DNA of 48,036 bases from an uncultured Flavobacteriaceae bacterium. Lineage in GTDB: Bacteria; Bacteroidota; Bacteroidia; Flavobacteriales; Flavobacteriaceae. Location of the stretch: NCBI GenBank assembly GCA_913030895.1, contig CAJWGK010000009.1, positions 1 through 48,036 of the forward strand, read 5' to 3'. This document shows, one piece after another, positions 33,690 to 43,316 of the stretch; position 1 is the stretch's first letter, and each line of letters begins with the position of its first letter. The notes beneath the pieces are model-generated. The model ran no database searches, was not told the DNA's origin, and saw only the letters and a list, made by a program, of their open reading frames with translations. Position numbers and translations under genes: made by a program.

Positions 33690-34586
33690 ATGAAAAGAAT
33701 TTTAATCCTTACCCTAGTAGCTTTTTCACTCAGTTCTTGTGTGTCCAACCGTGTTTTTAACGACTTAGAGTCACGTTATGCTCAACTCAAAGACAATTAT
33801 AATCGTCAAACCAAATCCATAGAAACGCTTCAAATGGAACTAGAAGAGTTAAAAGAATTGTTTCGAGCAAAAGAAGAAACTCTATCAGAAACCCAAGACA
33901 GTTTGAGAGCCAAAAAGCAAAGCCTTGAAAAACTCGAATCCTCAATTGAACTGTTAAAGCAAAATAGTGAAAGTGCACTCAAAGCACGTATTGCTGAGAA
34001 TGAAGTTTTAATGGAAAAAATTGCAGATCGAGAAAATGAATTGGCCGATAGAATGAACAGAGTAGAAGAATTGGAAGGACTTATTACTCGGCAAAAACAA
34101 GCCATGGTTGATCTTAAAGAAAAATTATCGGATGCACTGTTGAACTTTGAGAACAAAGGGCTAACCGTAGAAGCTAGAGATGGCAAGGTCTATGTTTCGA
34201 TGGAAAATAAACTCCTATTTAGTTCTGGTAGTTGGAACGTTGAACCTGAGGGTCAACGTGCCATATCAAGTTTAGGAGATGTCCTCGCAGACAACCCAGA
34301 CATTTCCATTTTGATCGAAGGGCATACGGACAATGTTCCGTACAGCGGACGTGGTTCCCTAAAAGGCAATTGGGATCTTTCCACAAAGCGTGCTACTTCT
34401 ATTGTCAATTTACTACTTGAAAATCCAGAAATACTTCCCCAAAACCTCACTGCTGCTGGAAGAGGCGAATACCTACCCATTGCCCCTAACTCGACCCGTG
34501 AGGGGCGTGCTGCCAATCGAAGGATTGAAGTGGTGCTGAGTCCTCAACTGGACGAGATAACACAAATTATCAATACTCTAGATTAG
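33690..34586 (+). CDS. OmpA-family lipoprotein with coiled coil
   Basis: This 298-residue envelope protein probably links the outer membrane to peptidoglycan. The signal peptide ends with the lipobox LSSC (Cys17). Residues of about 20-150 form a long heptad-like coiled coil rich in Glu, Lys and Leu. The C-terminal OmpA domain (about 165-285) has ILIEGHTDNVPYSG, the motif NWDLSTKRA and GRGEYLPIAPNSTREGRAANRRIEV, which contacts diaminopimelate in characterised members. It is tightly spaced with xth and the aldo/keto reductase (1 and 3 bases). Confidence 0.9.
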   Translation: MKRILILTLVAFSLSSCVSNRVFNDLESRYAQLKDNYNRQTKSIETLQMELEELKELFRAKEETLSETQDSLRAKKQSLEKLESSIELLKQNSESALKARIAENEVLMEKIADRENELADRMNRVEELEGLITRQKQAMVDLKEKLSDALLNFENKGLTVEARDGKVYVSMENKLLFSSGSWNVEPEGQRAISSLGDVLADNPDISILIEGHTDNVPYSGRGSLKGNWDLSTKRATSIVNLLLENPEILPQNLTAAGRGEYLPIAPNSTREGRAANRRIEVVLSPQLDEITQIINTLD

Positions 34587-34589
34587 CAA

Positions 34590-35627
34590 ATGCACTATAA
34601 TTTATTACCTGGAACTGATATTAAAGTCAGTAAAATATGCTTGGGCACCATGACCTATGGAAAACAAAATACGGAAACCGAAGGGCACGATCAAATGGAC
34701 TATGCCCTTGCGCAAGGGGTAAATTTCTTTGATACCGCAGAGCTTTACCCTGTTCCTGCCGATCGTTTTACCCAGGGAGAAACAGAGCGAATTATTGGTA
34801 CTTGGTTTAAAAAAACAGGTAATAGGGATAAAGTCATTTTGGCTTCTAAAGTTGCTGGACCTGGTGATTATACCAAACATATTCGTGAAAACCTCAGCTT
34901 CAAAAAAGCTCATATTGACGAAGCTGTAAACAAGAGTCTAAAGAGATTACAAACAGATTATATTGATCTTTATCAATTGCATTGGCCAGAACGAACAACC
35001 AACACTTTTGGAAAAAGAAATTTTAAATATACCCCCAATGACCCCTGGATAGAAAATTTTGAAGCAGTACTAGATGCATTGGAAGAAAATATCAAAGCAG
35101 GAAAAATTCGAAAAATTGGACTGTCAAATGAAAATCCCTGGGGCATAATGAGATTTCTCCAAGCTTCCAAAAGTTCCGCCACAAAAATAATTACTGTCCA
35201 AAACCCCTATTCCCTACTCAATCGTCTTTTTGAAATAGGTAGTGCGGAAATTTGCCATCGGGAAAATATAGGACTTTTAGCCTATTCACCACTAGCATTC
35301 GGAGTGCTATCGGGAAAATACCGAAATGGAAAAATGCCCCCCAACAGCCGTTTGGCACTTTTCGAGAGACTCGCTCGGTACAGCGGTAAAAAATCTTTCG
35401 AAGCCACAGAGCGCTATGCTGATTTAGCTGAACAAGTAGGATTATCGCTTACTGAATTATCCCTTGCCTTTGCCAACGATCGTTCGTTTGTTACCTCCAA
35501 CATCATTGGGGCAACTACCCTCGCCCAACTTGAGGAAAATATCGCAACTTATCAAGTTAAATTATCTAGTGATGTGTTAAAAGCCATTGATGTCATCAAT
35601 GAGGAAATTCCCAATCCTGCCCCCTAA
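34590..35627 (+). CDS. Aldo/keto reductase (Tas-like)
   Basis: This is an NADPH-dependent oxidoreductase with a TIM-barrel fold and 345 residues. The catalytic tetrad is visible as Asp48 and Tyr53 (FFDTAELYP), Lys87 (ASKVAGP) and His131 (YQLHWPE). Length and the N-terminal sequence resemble the Escherichia coli Tas protein. The physiological substrate cannot be told from sequence. The gene starts three bases after the OmpA-family gene, so it may belong to the same transcript. Confidence 0.9.
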   Translation: MHYNLLPGTDIKVSKICLGTMTYGKQNTETEGHDQMDYALAQGVNFFDTAELYPVPADRFTQGETERIIGTWFKKTGNRDKVILASKVAGPGDYTKHIRENLSFKKAHIDEAVNKSLKRLQTDYIDLYQLHWPERTTNTFGKRNFKYTPNDPWIENFEAVLDALEENIKAGKIRKIGLSNENPWGIMRFLQASKSSATKIITVQNPYSLLNRLFEIGSAEICHRENIGLLAYSPLAFGVLSGKYRNGKMPPNSRLALFERLARYSGKKSFEATERYADLAEQVGLSLTELSLAFANDRSFVTSNIIGATTLAQLEENIATYQVKLSSDVLKAIDVINEEIPNPAP

Positions 35628-35887
35628 AGTAGCTTAGTGATCTTTTCTTTTTACTCTGATAAACAAACGACAAATCTAGAGTAAACTCTTGAAAAAAAAT
35701 TTTAGCTTTGGTATGCCTAAATCATACTACTGCCGTGAAAAACCTATGGCCCTTCATCATTGGGTGTTGGAATCAAATGCCCTATTGCATCTCAATCAGG
35801 TTAGAAGCCCTCAAGGTGCTGAGCAATACAGATTTGCGCCATTTAGAAAAAAAAAACAATAGCTAAACCAACTGGTTTATTCTCCTG
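35628..35887 (+). other. Intergenic region before the broken DUF5916 gene
   Basis: This is a 260-base stretch with no recognised gene. A 49-codon frame at 35713-35862 has a TAGCTTTG box (35703-35710) only three bases before its ATG, which is too close to be its promoter unless an internal ATG at 35746 is used. A run of ten A residues (35847-35856) sits near where the signal peptide of the DUF5916 gene should begin. The region probably contains the decayed 5' end and promoter of that gene. Confidence 0.35.
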
Positions 35888-38031
35888 TTGGTCTATTTAC
35901 CGCTCCAGCTTTTCGCCCAAAATACAATTCCCAATTTTGACGGTATAGTCTCTACTGAAGAATGGCAAAATTCAGAAACTTATGAGATCAATTATGAAAT
36001 TGACCCTGGCAACAATGTCCCCTCTCCCCATTTGACAAAAGTTTTCGTTACTTACTCAGAAACAGATTTATACGTTGGGTTTATCGCTTATGCCGACATG
36101 GAAAATTTACGCTCCTCTGTTCGGAATCGAGACGAGGGCTATCGGGATGATAATGTATTAATCGGAATCGATACCTATGGAGATGGACGTTATATGGTTT
36201 CGTTGGGAGCCAATCCTGAAGGCAATCAACTCGATCTTAAATTATTATCCACGGGTCAGGATGATATTTACTACGATGTGAATTTTGAATCCAAAGCCAG
36301 TAAACATTCAGACAGTTACCACGTGGAATTAAAAATTCCTTTTTCGATTTTACAATTTAAAAACGCCCCTGAAATGGAATGGAAAGTTTTATTGTACCGT
36401 TCCACTTACACGGAAAATAACCGCAGTCAAAACATCAATTTTCCAATTGACTTAAACAATTCCTTCTTGCCATGTCAAACGCCAACAACCTTGACCTTAA
36501 AAAATATCAAATCAAAGAATCGCGTAAATATGTTACCCTATGTTTATGGCGGTTTGGATGGAACCAAAAAAAATAACAAACTCAACTATGGTAAACCCTC
36601 AGGTACCATTGGATTAAGTGGTTTGTTTGACCTTAACAATATCACTTCTTTGGAGTATGCACTCAATCCCGACTTTTCCCAAGTAGAAGCAGATATTTCA
36701 CAAATCAATATTAATAACACTTTTGCTATTTTCTTTCAAGAAAGACGACCCTATTTTAATGAAGGTAACGACATTATAGAGACGGAACTCAGCACCGTCT
36801 ATACCCGATCTATTAACAAACCCTTGCTTTCAACCAAACTAATTAGTCAAGGAGAAAATCAGCGAATTTATTGGTTAACGGCATTCGACGAGGCTTCACC
36901 CTATCTTATTGCAAGCGAAAATCGTTCCTATTTTGGAGAAGGTAAAGCCTCCTATTCAAATATTTTTAGATACCAACGTACCTATAAACAGGGAACCAAT
37001 CTGGGATTTTTGACCACCAATCGAATTTTTAAAGACTGTGGCTACGGTCACACCTTTGGGTTCGATGGACGCTATCGATTTAAAAATCCTATACCGCCAC
37101 TTTTGAATTTAACAAAAGTATCATTTTAGAACCCCATGCCGATTGGATCGAAGATGATGATAAAATAGGCGATAAAACTTCCCTATTGGATGGGGAAAAA
37201 TATAATGGAGATGCCTTTTATTTTTCTCTTGAAAGAAACACCAAACATTGGAATTCGGAAATTGAGTATGAGCAGTATTCTCCACACTATCAAACCCCTA
37301 TAGGTTTTGTAACCCAAAATAGCATTCGGTTTTTAGACGCTTATCATGGCTATCAACATTTTTTTGAGAAAGAAAATTTTGTCAAACAATTGGGACTTTA
37401 TTTGGGAAGCGAAGTCAATTTCAACTATGCTAATTTGAGGAAGTATTTGGACGTTGGTTCTGCCATGTACATCCAACTGAGTGGAAATCTAGAAAGTGAA
37501 ATCAGCTACAGTTACGTGATCAATGAGGAGTTCGAAGGTTTTATAGGGGAAAAAATGTCCGAATTTGAAGTATTTGTTTCATATAGTCCTTCAGAGGCAG
37601 TCAACCTAAGAATCTTTACAAGTATGGGAGAAACCTTGCGATATGATTCTGACAATCCAGCCATTGGCGATAATTTTTTTATTGGAACGTTTAATAATTT
37701 TCAGATCACTCCAAAACTCAGGTTTAGTCATTCACTTCGTTACTCTCAGCTCAAAAATAAAAAAGATGAAAGTCTCTACTTCTCTGGATATATTGCTCGA
37801 GTGAATCTAAACTATCAATTCAATCCCAATTTGTCTTTTCGATTGATCAGTGAGTTTAACGATTTTGATAAAGCCTTTTTCTTTCAAACACTTCTCAAAT
37901 GGAACCCCAATCCATTTACCATTTTTTATGTTGGTGGAACCAACGGCTATTCTAGATTAGAGGAAACAAACCGTTATGGGGTTGAAAATAGTCAACTCTA
38001 TCTAAAGTTTCAGTACCTGATAGAGTTCTAA
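35888..38031 (+). pseudogene. DUF5916-type protein, broken by a start lesion and a frameshift
   Basis: Two adjacent frames (to 37129, and from about 37084 to 38031) together encode one outer-membrane-type protein. It has a signal peptide remnant (LPLQLFAQ) and a CBM9-like domain (FDGIVSTEEWQNSETYEI onwards). A long beta-rich barrel region follows, with FSQVEADISQININNTFAIFF and FFQERRPYFNEG, typical of DUF5916. Adding one A to the A5 run at 37082-37086 joins the frames as YRFKKSYTATFEFN. The 5' end has no ATG: the first usable codon is a TTG at 35888, inside the signal peptide core, and an in-frame TAA lies at 35864. Function unknown. The intact family is widespread in Bacteroidota. Confidence 0.8.
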
Positions 38032-38225
38032 AATGTATCGAATTAATCCGATTAAAAAGTAAATACCTGCTCAAAAATTAATAAACTTTGCTGTGGACTA
38101 TATACTCAAAGCAGAAATTAAAAAATGACCATGACCATCAATACTCATTCAATGAAAATAAATTCATTAAACAAATTTAATAATGAACTTAATAAACTAA
38201 AGGTTAATTGGTATTAAAGTGCGAA
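38032..38225. other. Convergent intergenic region
   Basis: This is an AT-rich stretch between the DUF5916 remnant and the ABC ATPase gene. No stem-loop terminator was recognised. A 30-codon plus-strand frame at 38125-38217 has no promoter or compositional support. Confidence 0.4.
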
Positions 38226-39893
38226 TCATATTATCGGCAATGCCTTAATCAAGTCCTTGGTATAAGGCTGTTTCGGATGGAAATACAATTCATCGGCTTC
38301 GCCTTCTTCGACCAAAATTCCTTTCTCCATTACCATAATCCGGTCTGCCATATATTTAACCACATTTAGGTCGTGGGAAATAAATAAATAGGACAACTGT
38401 AATTCTTTTTTTAGATCATTTAGTAAATTCAACACTTGTGCCTGAACAGAAATGTCCAAGGCGGCGACTGCCTCGTCCAAAATCAACAACCTCGGTTCGG
38501 TAGCTAATGCACGTGCAATGACAACCCTTTGCCTTTGCCCTCCGGAAAGTTCATGAGGGTAACGGTCGTAAAAATCTGCTTCCATCCCAACTTGCTCCAG
38601 CAACGTCATTACCCTTTCTGCGCATTGTTTTTTATCATTCACCAAACGATGCACTCTCAGTGGTTCAGCAATAGCGTCACCAATAGTTTTTAGGGGGTGC
38701 AATGCCGCAAAAGGATCTTGAAAAACCAGCTGAATTTCTTTTCGAATGGAGCGATCCAACACTGAAAGTTCTTGACCATCATAATAGATAGTCCCTGAGG
38801 TAGGCGTATCCAAATTCACCAAAGCACGACTGAGGGTAGACTTCCCACACCCTGATTCACCAACCAAACCCAGGGTTTCGCCAGGAAATAACTTAAAACT
38901 TAGGTTTTTGACTGCCTTGAGGCTTTTGTTTTGTTTAAATAAATGCCTTGTAATTGGATATTCTTTTTGCAAATCTTTTACCTCTAAAATAGGGGGCTGT
39001 GCATAAAGTTCTTGATGTCTTTTTTTTCGGGAAATAGAAGAAATAGCTTTGAAACTTTTTTTGGCTGAGGAAATATCTTCAACTGTAGGTAACCTTTCCA
39101 AGCGTTGGTAAGGTTGTGGACGAGCAAAAATAAGTCCACGCGTATAAGCTGCTTTTGGATTTTTAAAAAGGGATGCCGTTTTTTGAATTTCGATTAACTC
39201 ACCCTGATGCATTACCATGACCCTATCCGCAAACTTTGCGACCACATTAAGGTCATGGGAGATAAATAAAATACTCATCTTATGCGTTTTCTGTTGGGCT
39301 TTCAGTAAACTCAGGATTTCTTTTTGGACTGTCACATCAAGGGCGGTAGTAGGTTCATCTGCAATCAACAACTGGGGATCACAGATTAAAGCCATAGCAA
39401 TCATTACCCTTTGTTTTTGTCCTCCGCTAAGTTCGTGAGGATAAGCCCTAAAAATTCTCTCTGGATCAGGTAATTGAACCTGCTCAAAAGCAGAAATGAC
39501 AGTCGATTTGTAGGTGCCCAAATCCCCTGATTCAAATTTTTGTAATCGCTCCATGACTTGAGGGCCACATCGCATACTTGGGTTTAAACTCGACTGGGGT
39601 TCCTGAAAAACCATTCCTAAATTTTTACCCCTTACCACTTCCCAATCTTTTGGGGATAAAGCGGAAAGGTCATGTTCCCCCAATTGCATTTTTTTGCTTT
39701 CTACCTTAAGTTTTGAATCTGATAAAAGGCCTGCAATGGAAAAGGCAGTAAGGGATTTACCACTACCAGACTCTCCGACGATGGCCACAATTTCGTTGGG
39801 AAAAACAGAAAAACTTAAATCCGACAAAAGCGTGTGCGCTGATGTTTTTATGGTCAAACCTTCGATGGACAGTAAAGGTGAGTTAGCTTTCAT
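38226..39893 (-). CDS. Fused tandem ABC transporter ATPase (oligopeptide/dipeptide type)
   Basis: The 555-residue protein has two complete nucleotide-binding domains, as in YejF or GsiA. Walker A motifs are GESGSGKS and GESGCGKS. Signatures are LSGGQKQR and LSGGQRQR. Walker B motifs are LLIADEPTTALD and LLILDEAVAALD. An oligopeptide-transporter C-terminal segment (LFKNPKAAYTRGLIFARPQP) follows the first domain and a similar one follows the second. These energise uptake of peptides, glutathione or similar compounds, but no permease or binding protein is in the window. Its ATG overlaps the exonuclease stop as ATGA. Confidence 0.92.
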   Translation of the reverse strand: MKANSPLLSIEGLTIKTSAHTLLSDLSFSVFPNEIVAIVGESGSGKSLTAFSIAGLLSDSKLKVESKKMQLGEHDLSALSPKDWEVVRGKNLGMVFQEPQSSLNPSMRCGPQVMERLQKFESGDLGTYKSTVISAFEQVQLPDPERIFRAYPHELSGGQKQRVMIAMALICDPQLLIADEPTTALDVTVQKEILSLLKAQQKTHKMSILFISHDLNVVAKFADRVMVMHQGELIEIQKTASLFKNPKAAYTRGLIFARPQPYQRLERLPTVEDISSAKKSFKAISSISRKKRHQELYAQPPILEVKDLQKEYPITRHLFKQNKSLKAVKNLSFKLFPGETLGLVGESGCGKSTLSRALVNLDTPTSGTIYYDGQELSVLDRSIRKEIQLVFQDPFAALHPLKTIGDAIAEPLRVHRLVNDKKQCAERVMTLLEQVGMEADFYDRYPHELSGGQRQRVVIARALATEPRLLILDEAVAALDISVQAQVLNLLNDLKKELQLSYLFISHDLNVVKYMADRIMVMEKGILVEEGEADELYFHPKQPYTKDLIKALPII

Positions 39894-40603
39894 AAATGGG
39901 TAATTTCCTCGTCACCTAAAAGTGACTCATTGCGTAAACGAAGCACTAATTGTGCAATGGTAATTACGTCTTTTTCGCAATAATTTACAATTCTTGGAAG
40001 GTTTTTTTCGCGGTAATATACAGAAGCAACTTGACTGCCATCTATATCGTCTTTTGGGGAAGGAATCCCAAGCACATGAGCCATCAATTTGAGGGAAGTG
40101 TAGTGCTTATAATCTCCAAAACGCCAAAGATGGAGCGTATCTATATGGGGCACTTCCCAGGGTTTTTTATTAAAAAGGTTGAGTTTATTGGGAAGATCAA
40201 TTCCATTGATAATCATCCTTCGAGCGATATAGGGAAAGTCAAATTCCTTACCATTATGAGCACATAGTAAATTGGTAGGTCGATTAAAATGATTTTCCAA
40301 TAAAGATTTGAATGCCCTCAATAACTCCTCCTCATTACCTGAAAAACTTTTAATCCTAAAATATCGATTAGACTTTTTTATGTTGAAGTAACCTACAGAG
40401 ATACATACAATTTTTCCAAACTCAGCCCATATTCCAGCACGTTCATAAAAAGATTCTGGGCTATCCTCCTCCTTTCTTTGATACTGCGTTTTAGCAGCCC
40501 ATAATTCTTTTTCTTCGGTAGATAATTGATCATATGCAGCCTTTTCTGGAACAGTTTCTATATCCAGAAATAGCAATTTATTTAGATCAATTTTTTGTAA
40601 CAT
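39890..40603 (-). CDS. DEDDy-type 3'-5' exonuclease (PolB-like)
   Basis: The 237-residue protein is related to the exonuclease domain of family B DNA polymerases. Exo I is FLDIETVP (Asp14, Glu16), Exo II is AHNGKEFDFPYIARR and Exo III is YCEKDVITIAQ. The YxxxD spacing indicates the DEDDy class. A role in DNA or RNA 3'-end trimming is inferred from the family. An upstream GTG at 40609 could start it, but the ATG at 40603 is preferred. In either case the start overlaps the end of the serine hydrolase gene by about 20 bases, and its stop overlaps the ABC gene. Confidence 0.88.
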   Translation of the reverse strand: MLQKIDLNKLLFLDIETVPEKAAYDQLSTEEKELWAAKTQYQRKEEDSPESFYERAGIWAEFGKIVCISVGYFNIKKSNRYFRIKSFSGNEEELLRAFKSLLENHFNRPTNLLCAHNGKEFDFPYIARRMIINGIDLPNKLNLFNKKPWEVPHIDTLHLWRFGDYKHYTSLKLMAHVLGIPSPKDDIDGSQVASVYYREKNLPRIVNYCEKDVITIAQLVLRLRNESLLGDEEITHL

Positions 40604-41762
40604 TTTCACTCATTTTCAGCCCACCTTCAAGATAAACATAAATGTCTTTAGTAAAGGGTTCTCCTCCAGAACTTTTCCCCTCTTTACTAGAGCTCCTGTC
40701 CTTGAGATGTCCTAAACGTACTACCATAATATCATCTTCAGGAATCACCATGACGTATTGTCCCAGATGTCCACGCATCATAAATACTTTTTTGCCTTTG
40801 TAGGTTTCTAACCACCAACCATAGCCATATTCTGGACTTTCGGGAAATCTGGGTTGTAATGAAAGTGCAACAAAGGCAGAGTCGAGAATTTGTTCTCCAT
40901 TCCAATACCCATGATTTTTATAAAGTTTTCCCACCCTAGCGAAGTCCCTAGCATTAGATGCCAAACAGCAAAAGGCTTTTTCCATTCCATTGGCATCACT
41001 ATCCAATTGCCAGAGTGCTGCTTTAGCGCCAATAGGCTTCCAAAGTTTTTGGGATAAGTAGTCGTTTAAGTTCTCACCCGTTGCTTTTTTAATAACCATA
41101 GCCAAAAGTTGGGTTGTTCCACTTTGGTATTTAAAAGTTTGTCCGGGTTTGGATATAATGGGTTGATTGAGGATCAAAGTATCTAGATTTTTGACAAAAT
41201 AGGACGCGGAGGTGACGGAAAAAGGATTGTAATATTCTTCACGCCACTTTTGACCAGAAGCCATGCTTGATAAGTCTTCTATGGTAACTTCTTCAGCATA
41301 AGGTCCTTTCAAGTCAGGAATAAAATCAATTACTTTTTGATCTAGATTTTTGATGTGACCTTCATCAATGGCGATACCCATCAAGGCGGAAACCATACTT
41401 TTCACCATAGAGAAAGAATTACTTTTGGAAGAGGCATTATAGCCGTTGTAATACTTTTCGTACAACAAGCTGTCATTTTTAAAAATCAAGTAAGCAACCG
41501 TTTTCCTGTCCTTGTTATAATTTTCGAGGTCATCATCTAGGTCAAATAAATTGTAGCGAGAGTGTAAAGGCCAAGAATCTATATTTTCTGCACCACTAAC
41601 TGTATGGTTAGAAAAGCTTTTGTAGTCCTCAAGAAAAGCGGTGGTATGTCCCTGTAGATAAATTGTGCTTATGCCTCTAAGAAGATAATTATATTTTGAG
41701 ATATAGAGAAGCGAAAAAATAAGCAATAAAGCAAAACCTACTCTTAGTAAATTACGTTTCAT
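40587..41762 (-). CDS. Serine hydrolase of the beta-lactamase class C / penicillin-binding protein family
   Basis: The 391-residue protein has an N-terminal hydrophobic anchor (about residues 8-24), so it is probably exported and membrane-attached. The nucleophile motif SxxK is SMVK (Ser118, Lys121). A tyrosine motif, YQSG, is in the place of YxN, and HLG in RGHLGQY corresponds to the KTG box. The family includes esterases, D-aminopeptidases and peptidoglycan hydrolases, so antibiotic resistance should not be assumed. It heads a minus-strand group with the exonuclease and the ABC ATPase. Confidence 0.88.
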   Translation of the reverse strand: MKRNLLRVGFALLLIFSLLYISKYNYLLRGISTIYLQGHTTAFLEDYKSFSNHTVSGAENIDSWPLHSRYNLFDLDDDLENYNKDRKTVAYLIFKNDSLLYEKYYNGYNASSKSNSFSMVKSMVSALMGIAIDEGHIKNLDQKVIDFIPDLKGPYAEEVTIEDLSSMASGQKWREEYYNPFSVTSASYFVKNLDTLILNQPIISKPGQTFKYQSGTTQLLAMVIKKATGENLNDYLSQKLWKPIGAKAALWQLDSDANGMEKAFCCLASNARDFARVGKLYKNHGYWNGEQILDSAFVALSLQPRFPESPEYGYGWWLETYKGKKVFMMRGHLGQYVMVIPEDDIMVVRLGHLKDRSSSKEGKSSGGEPFTKDIYVYLEGGLKMSENVTKN

Positions 41763-41790
41763 GGCTTTTTATTTACTAAAATACGGTAAT

Positions 41791-42249
41791 TTATTTTGGG
41801 TAGCCCTCGTGCTCCAAAAGCAAACGTTTTATGGAAATTCCTGCTGAGTATCCTACCATAGAGCGATCACTTCCAATGACGCGGTGACATGGGATAAGAA
41901 TTAACAGGGGATTTTTAGCTATGGCTGAGGCAACGGCTCTGACCATTTTTGAGTCACCAAATTCTTGGGCTACTTTGACATAAGCCACTGTTGTTCCATA
42001 GGGAATACGCATGAGAAGTTTCCATATTTTGACTTGAAAGTCCGTTCCGTTCATTCGAATGGGAAGATCAAATTGCATTCGGCTACCTTGAAAATATTCT
42101 CTTATTTGTTTAACAGTTGTTTCCATTAACAAAGAGGGCTTTTCTTGAATATCTTCAATTTCATGTACAAATGAAACCCTCGTAACCTGTTGATTTTCAA
42201 TAATGATTGATATATTTCCTGCAATACTTTTGTAGTAGCCAGTCTCCAT
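41791..42249 (-). CDS. ogt: Methylated-DNA-[protein]-cysteine S-methyltransferase
   Basis: This is a suicide repair protein that removes alkyl groups from O6 of guanine. The 152-residue protein contains the active-site motif IPCHRVIG with acceptor Cys121, the helix-turn-helix region TTVAYVKVAQEFG with the arginine finger in KMVRAVASAIAKNP, and a short N-terminal domain. It lacks the Ada regulatory domain. It has its own candidate promoter and is 28 bases upstream of the serine hydrolase gene. Confidence 0.92.
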   Translation of the reverse strand: METGYYKSIAGNISIIIENQQVTRVSFVHEIEDIQEKPSLLMETTVKQIREYFQGSRMQFDLPIRMNGTDFQVKIWKLLMRIPYGTTVAYVKVAQEFGDSKMVRAVASAIAKNPLLILIPCHRVIGSDRSMVGYSAGISIKRLLLEHEGYPK

Positions 42250-42290
42250 ACAGTAAAAAAAATCCGCAGGAAAAGATAGAAAATATTAAA

Positions 42291-42298
42291 CAAAAATA
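42291..42298 (-). promoter_or_regulatory. Candidate -7 box (TATTTTTG) for the alkyltransferase gene
   Basis: The minus strand reads TATTTTTG, a TAnnTTTG match 41 bases before the ATG at 42249. It lies in the short gap after hemB. The surrounding DNA is very AT-rich, so a chance match is possible. Confidence 0.3.
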
Positions 42299-42334
42299 AA
42301 AAATTATTAAATTTTGTTTAAGCTAGACAGTGTA

Positions 42335-43309
42335 TTAGGAAATTAATTGAGCCGCTTCTTTAGCATGATAAGTAGCGATAAGATTAGCGCCAGCCCTTTT
42401 AAAAGCCAAAAGCTGTTCCACCATGACAGCATCGTGATCCAACCAGCCTTTTTCGGCGGCAGCTTTGAGCATTGCATATTCACCACTTACTTGATATACT
42501 GCAATAGGAGCATCAATATTATCTCTTATTTCACGGACAATATCCAAATAAGCCAACCCTGGTTTTATCATCACAATATCTGCCCCCTCTTCAATGTCCC
42601 GTAAAGTCTCATTTATGGCCTCCAATCGGTTAGCAGAATCCATTTGATAAGTTTGTTTATCTCCAAAACCTGGAGCAGAATCTAAAGCCTCACGAAAAGG
42701 ACCGTAAAATGCAGAGGCGTATTTAGCGCTATAACTCATAATTCCCGTATCGAGAAATCCAGCCTCCTCGAGGGTTGTTCTAATTTTCAAGACCCTACCA
42801 TCCATCATATCGCTTGGTGCAACAAAGTCCGCTCCTGCCTGCGCATGACTTAATGCCATTTGAGCTAAAACCTCAATTGTCGGATCATTTAAAATTTTAT
42901 TGTGCTCTACAATGCCATCATGCCCATAGGAAGAATAAGGATCAAGGGCGACATCGGTCATAACGACCATTTCGGGAACGGTAGATTTGATTTCTCGAAC
43001 TGCCCGCTGCATCAGTCCCGCTGGATTAATGGCCTCCGTCCCGTGATTGTCTTTTAAATTATCCGCAACCTTAACAAAAATTAGCACGGCTTTAATACCC
43101 ATACTCCATACGGTTTTAACCTCTTCTTTTAACAAGTCTAAACTCAGCCGGAAACATCCTGGCATGGCATCAATGGACTCCTTAACCTGTGTTCCTTCAC
43201 AGATAAATAACGGTAACATCAAGTCATTCACAGTCAACTGACTTTCGCTCACCAAAGCCCGAATTGCTGGGCTTTGCCTTAATCTTCTATTGCGTTGGTT
43301 GGGATACAT
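42335..43309 (-). CDS. hemB: Delta-aminolevulinic acid dehydratase (porphobilinogen synthase)
   Basis: HemB condenses two 5-aminolevulinate molecules to porphobilinogen. The Schiff-base lysines are Lys196 (SYSAKYAS) and Lys249 (VMIKPGLAYLD). The metal segment DVALDPYSSYGHDG (residues 119-132) has Ala, Asp and Asp in place of the three zinc-binding cysteines, so the enzyme belongs to the zinc-independent, magnesium-responsive class. At 324 residues it is of normal length. It is the last gene of the hem operon in this window, 27 bases after hemF. Confidence 0.96.
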   Translation of the reverse strand: MYPNQRNRRLRQSPAIRALVSESQLTVNDLMLPLFICEGTQVKESIDAMPGCFRLSLDLLKEEVKTVWSMGIKAVLIFVKVADNLKDNHGTEAINPAGLMQRAVREIKSTVPEMVVMTDVALDPYSSYGHDGIVEHNKILNDPTIEVLAQMALSHAQAGADFVAPSDMMDGRVLKIRTTLEEAGFLDTGIMSYSAKYASAFYGPFREALDSAPGFGDKQTYQMDSANRLEAINETLRDIEEGADIVMIKPGLAYLDIVREIRDNIDAPIAVYQVSGEYAMLKAAAEKGWLDHDAVMVEQLLAFKRAGANLIATYHAKEAAQLIS

Positions 43310-43316
43310 AATTTTG

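Noticed and set aside
35713-35862. 49-codon frame before the DUF5916 remnant
   Set aside because: The only nearby -7 box ends two bases before the ATG, which would place the transcript start inside the frame. No recognisable domain, and the region looks like a decayed 5' flank.
37081-37090. Programmed -1 frameshifting in the DUF5916 gene
   Set aside because: The frame around TTT AAA AAT does not present a canonical X XXY YYZ heptamer, and slipping back on AAA would expose a TAA stop. A simple one-base deletion in the A-run explains the data better.
38125-38217. 30-codon plus-strand frame (MTMTINTHSMK onwards)
   Set aside because: Low-complexity Asn/Lys/Leu composition as expected from AT-rich DNA, with no promoter box and no hydrophobic or conserved pattern.
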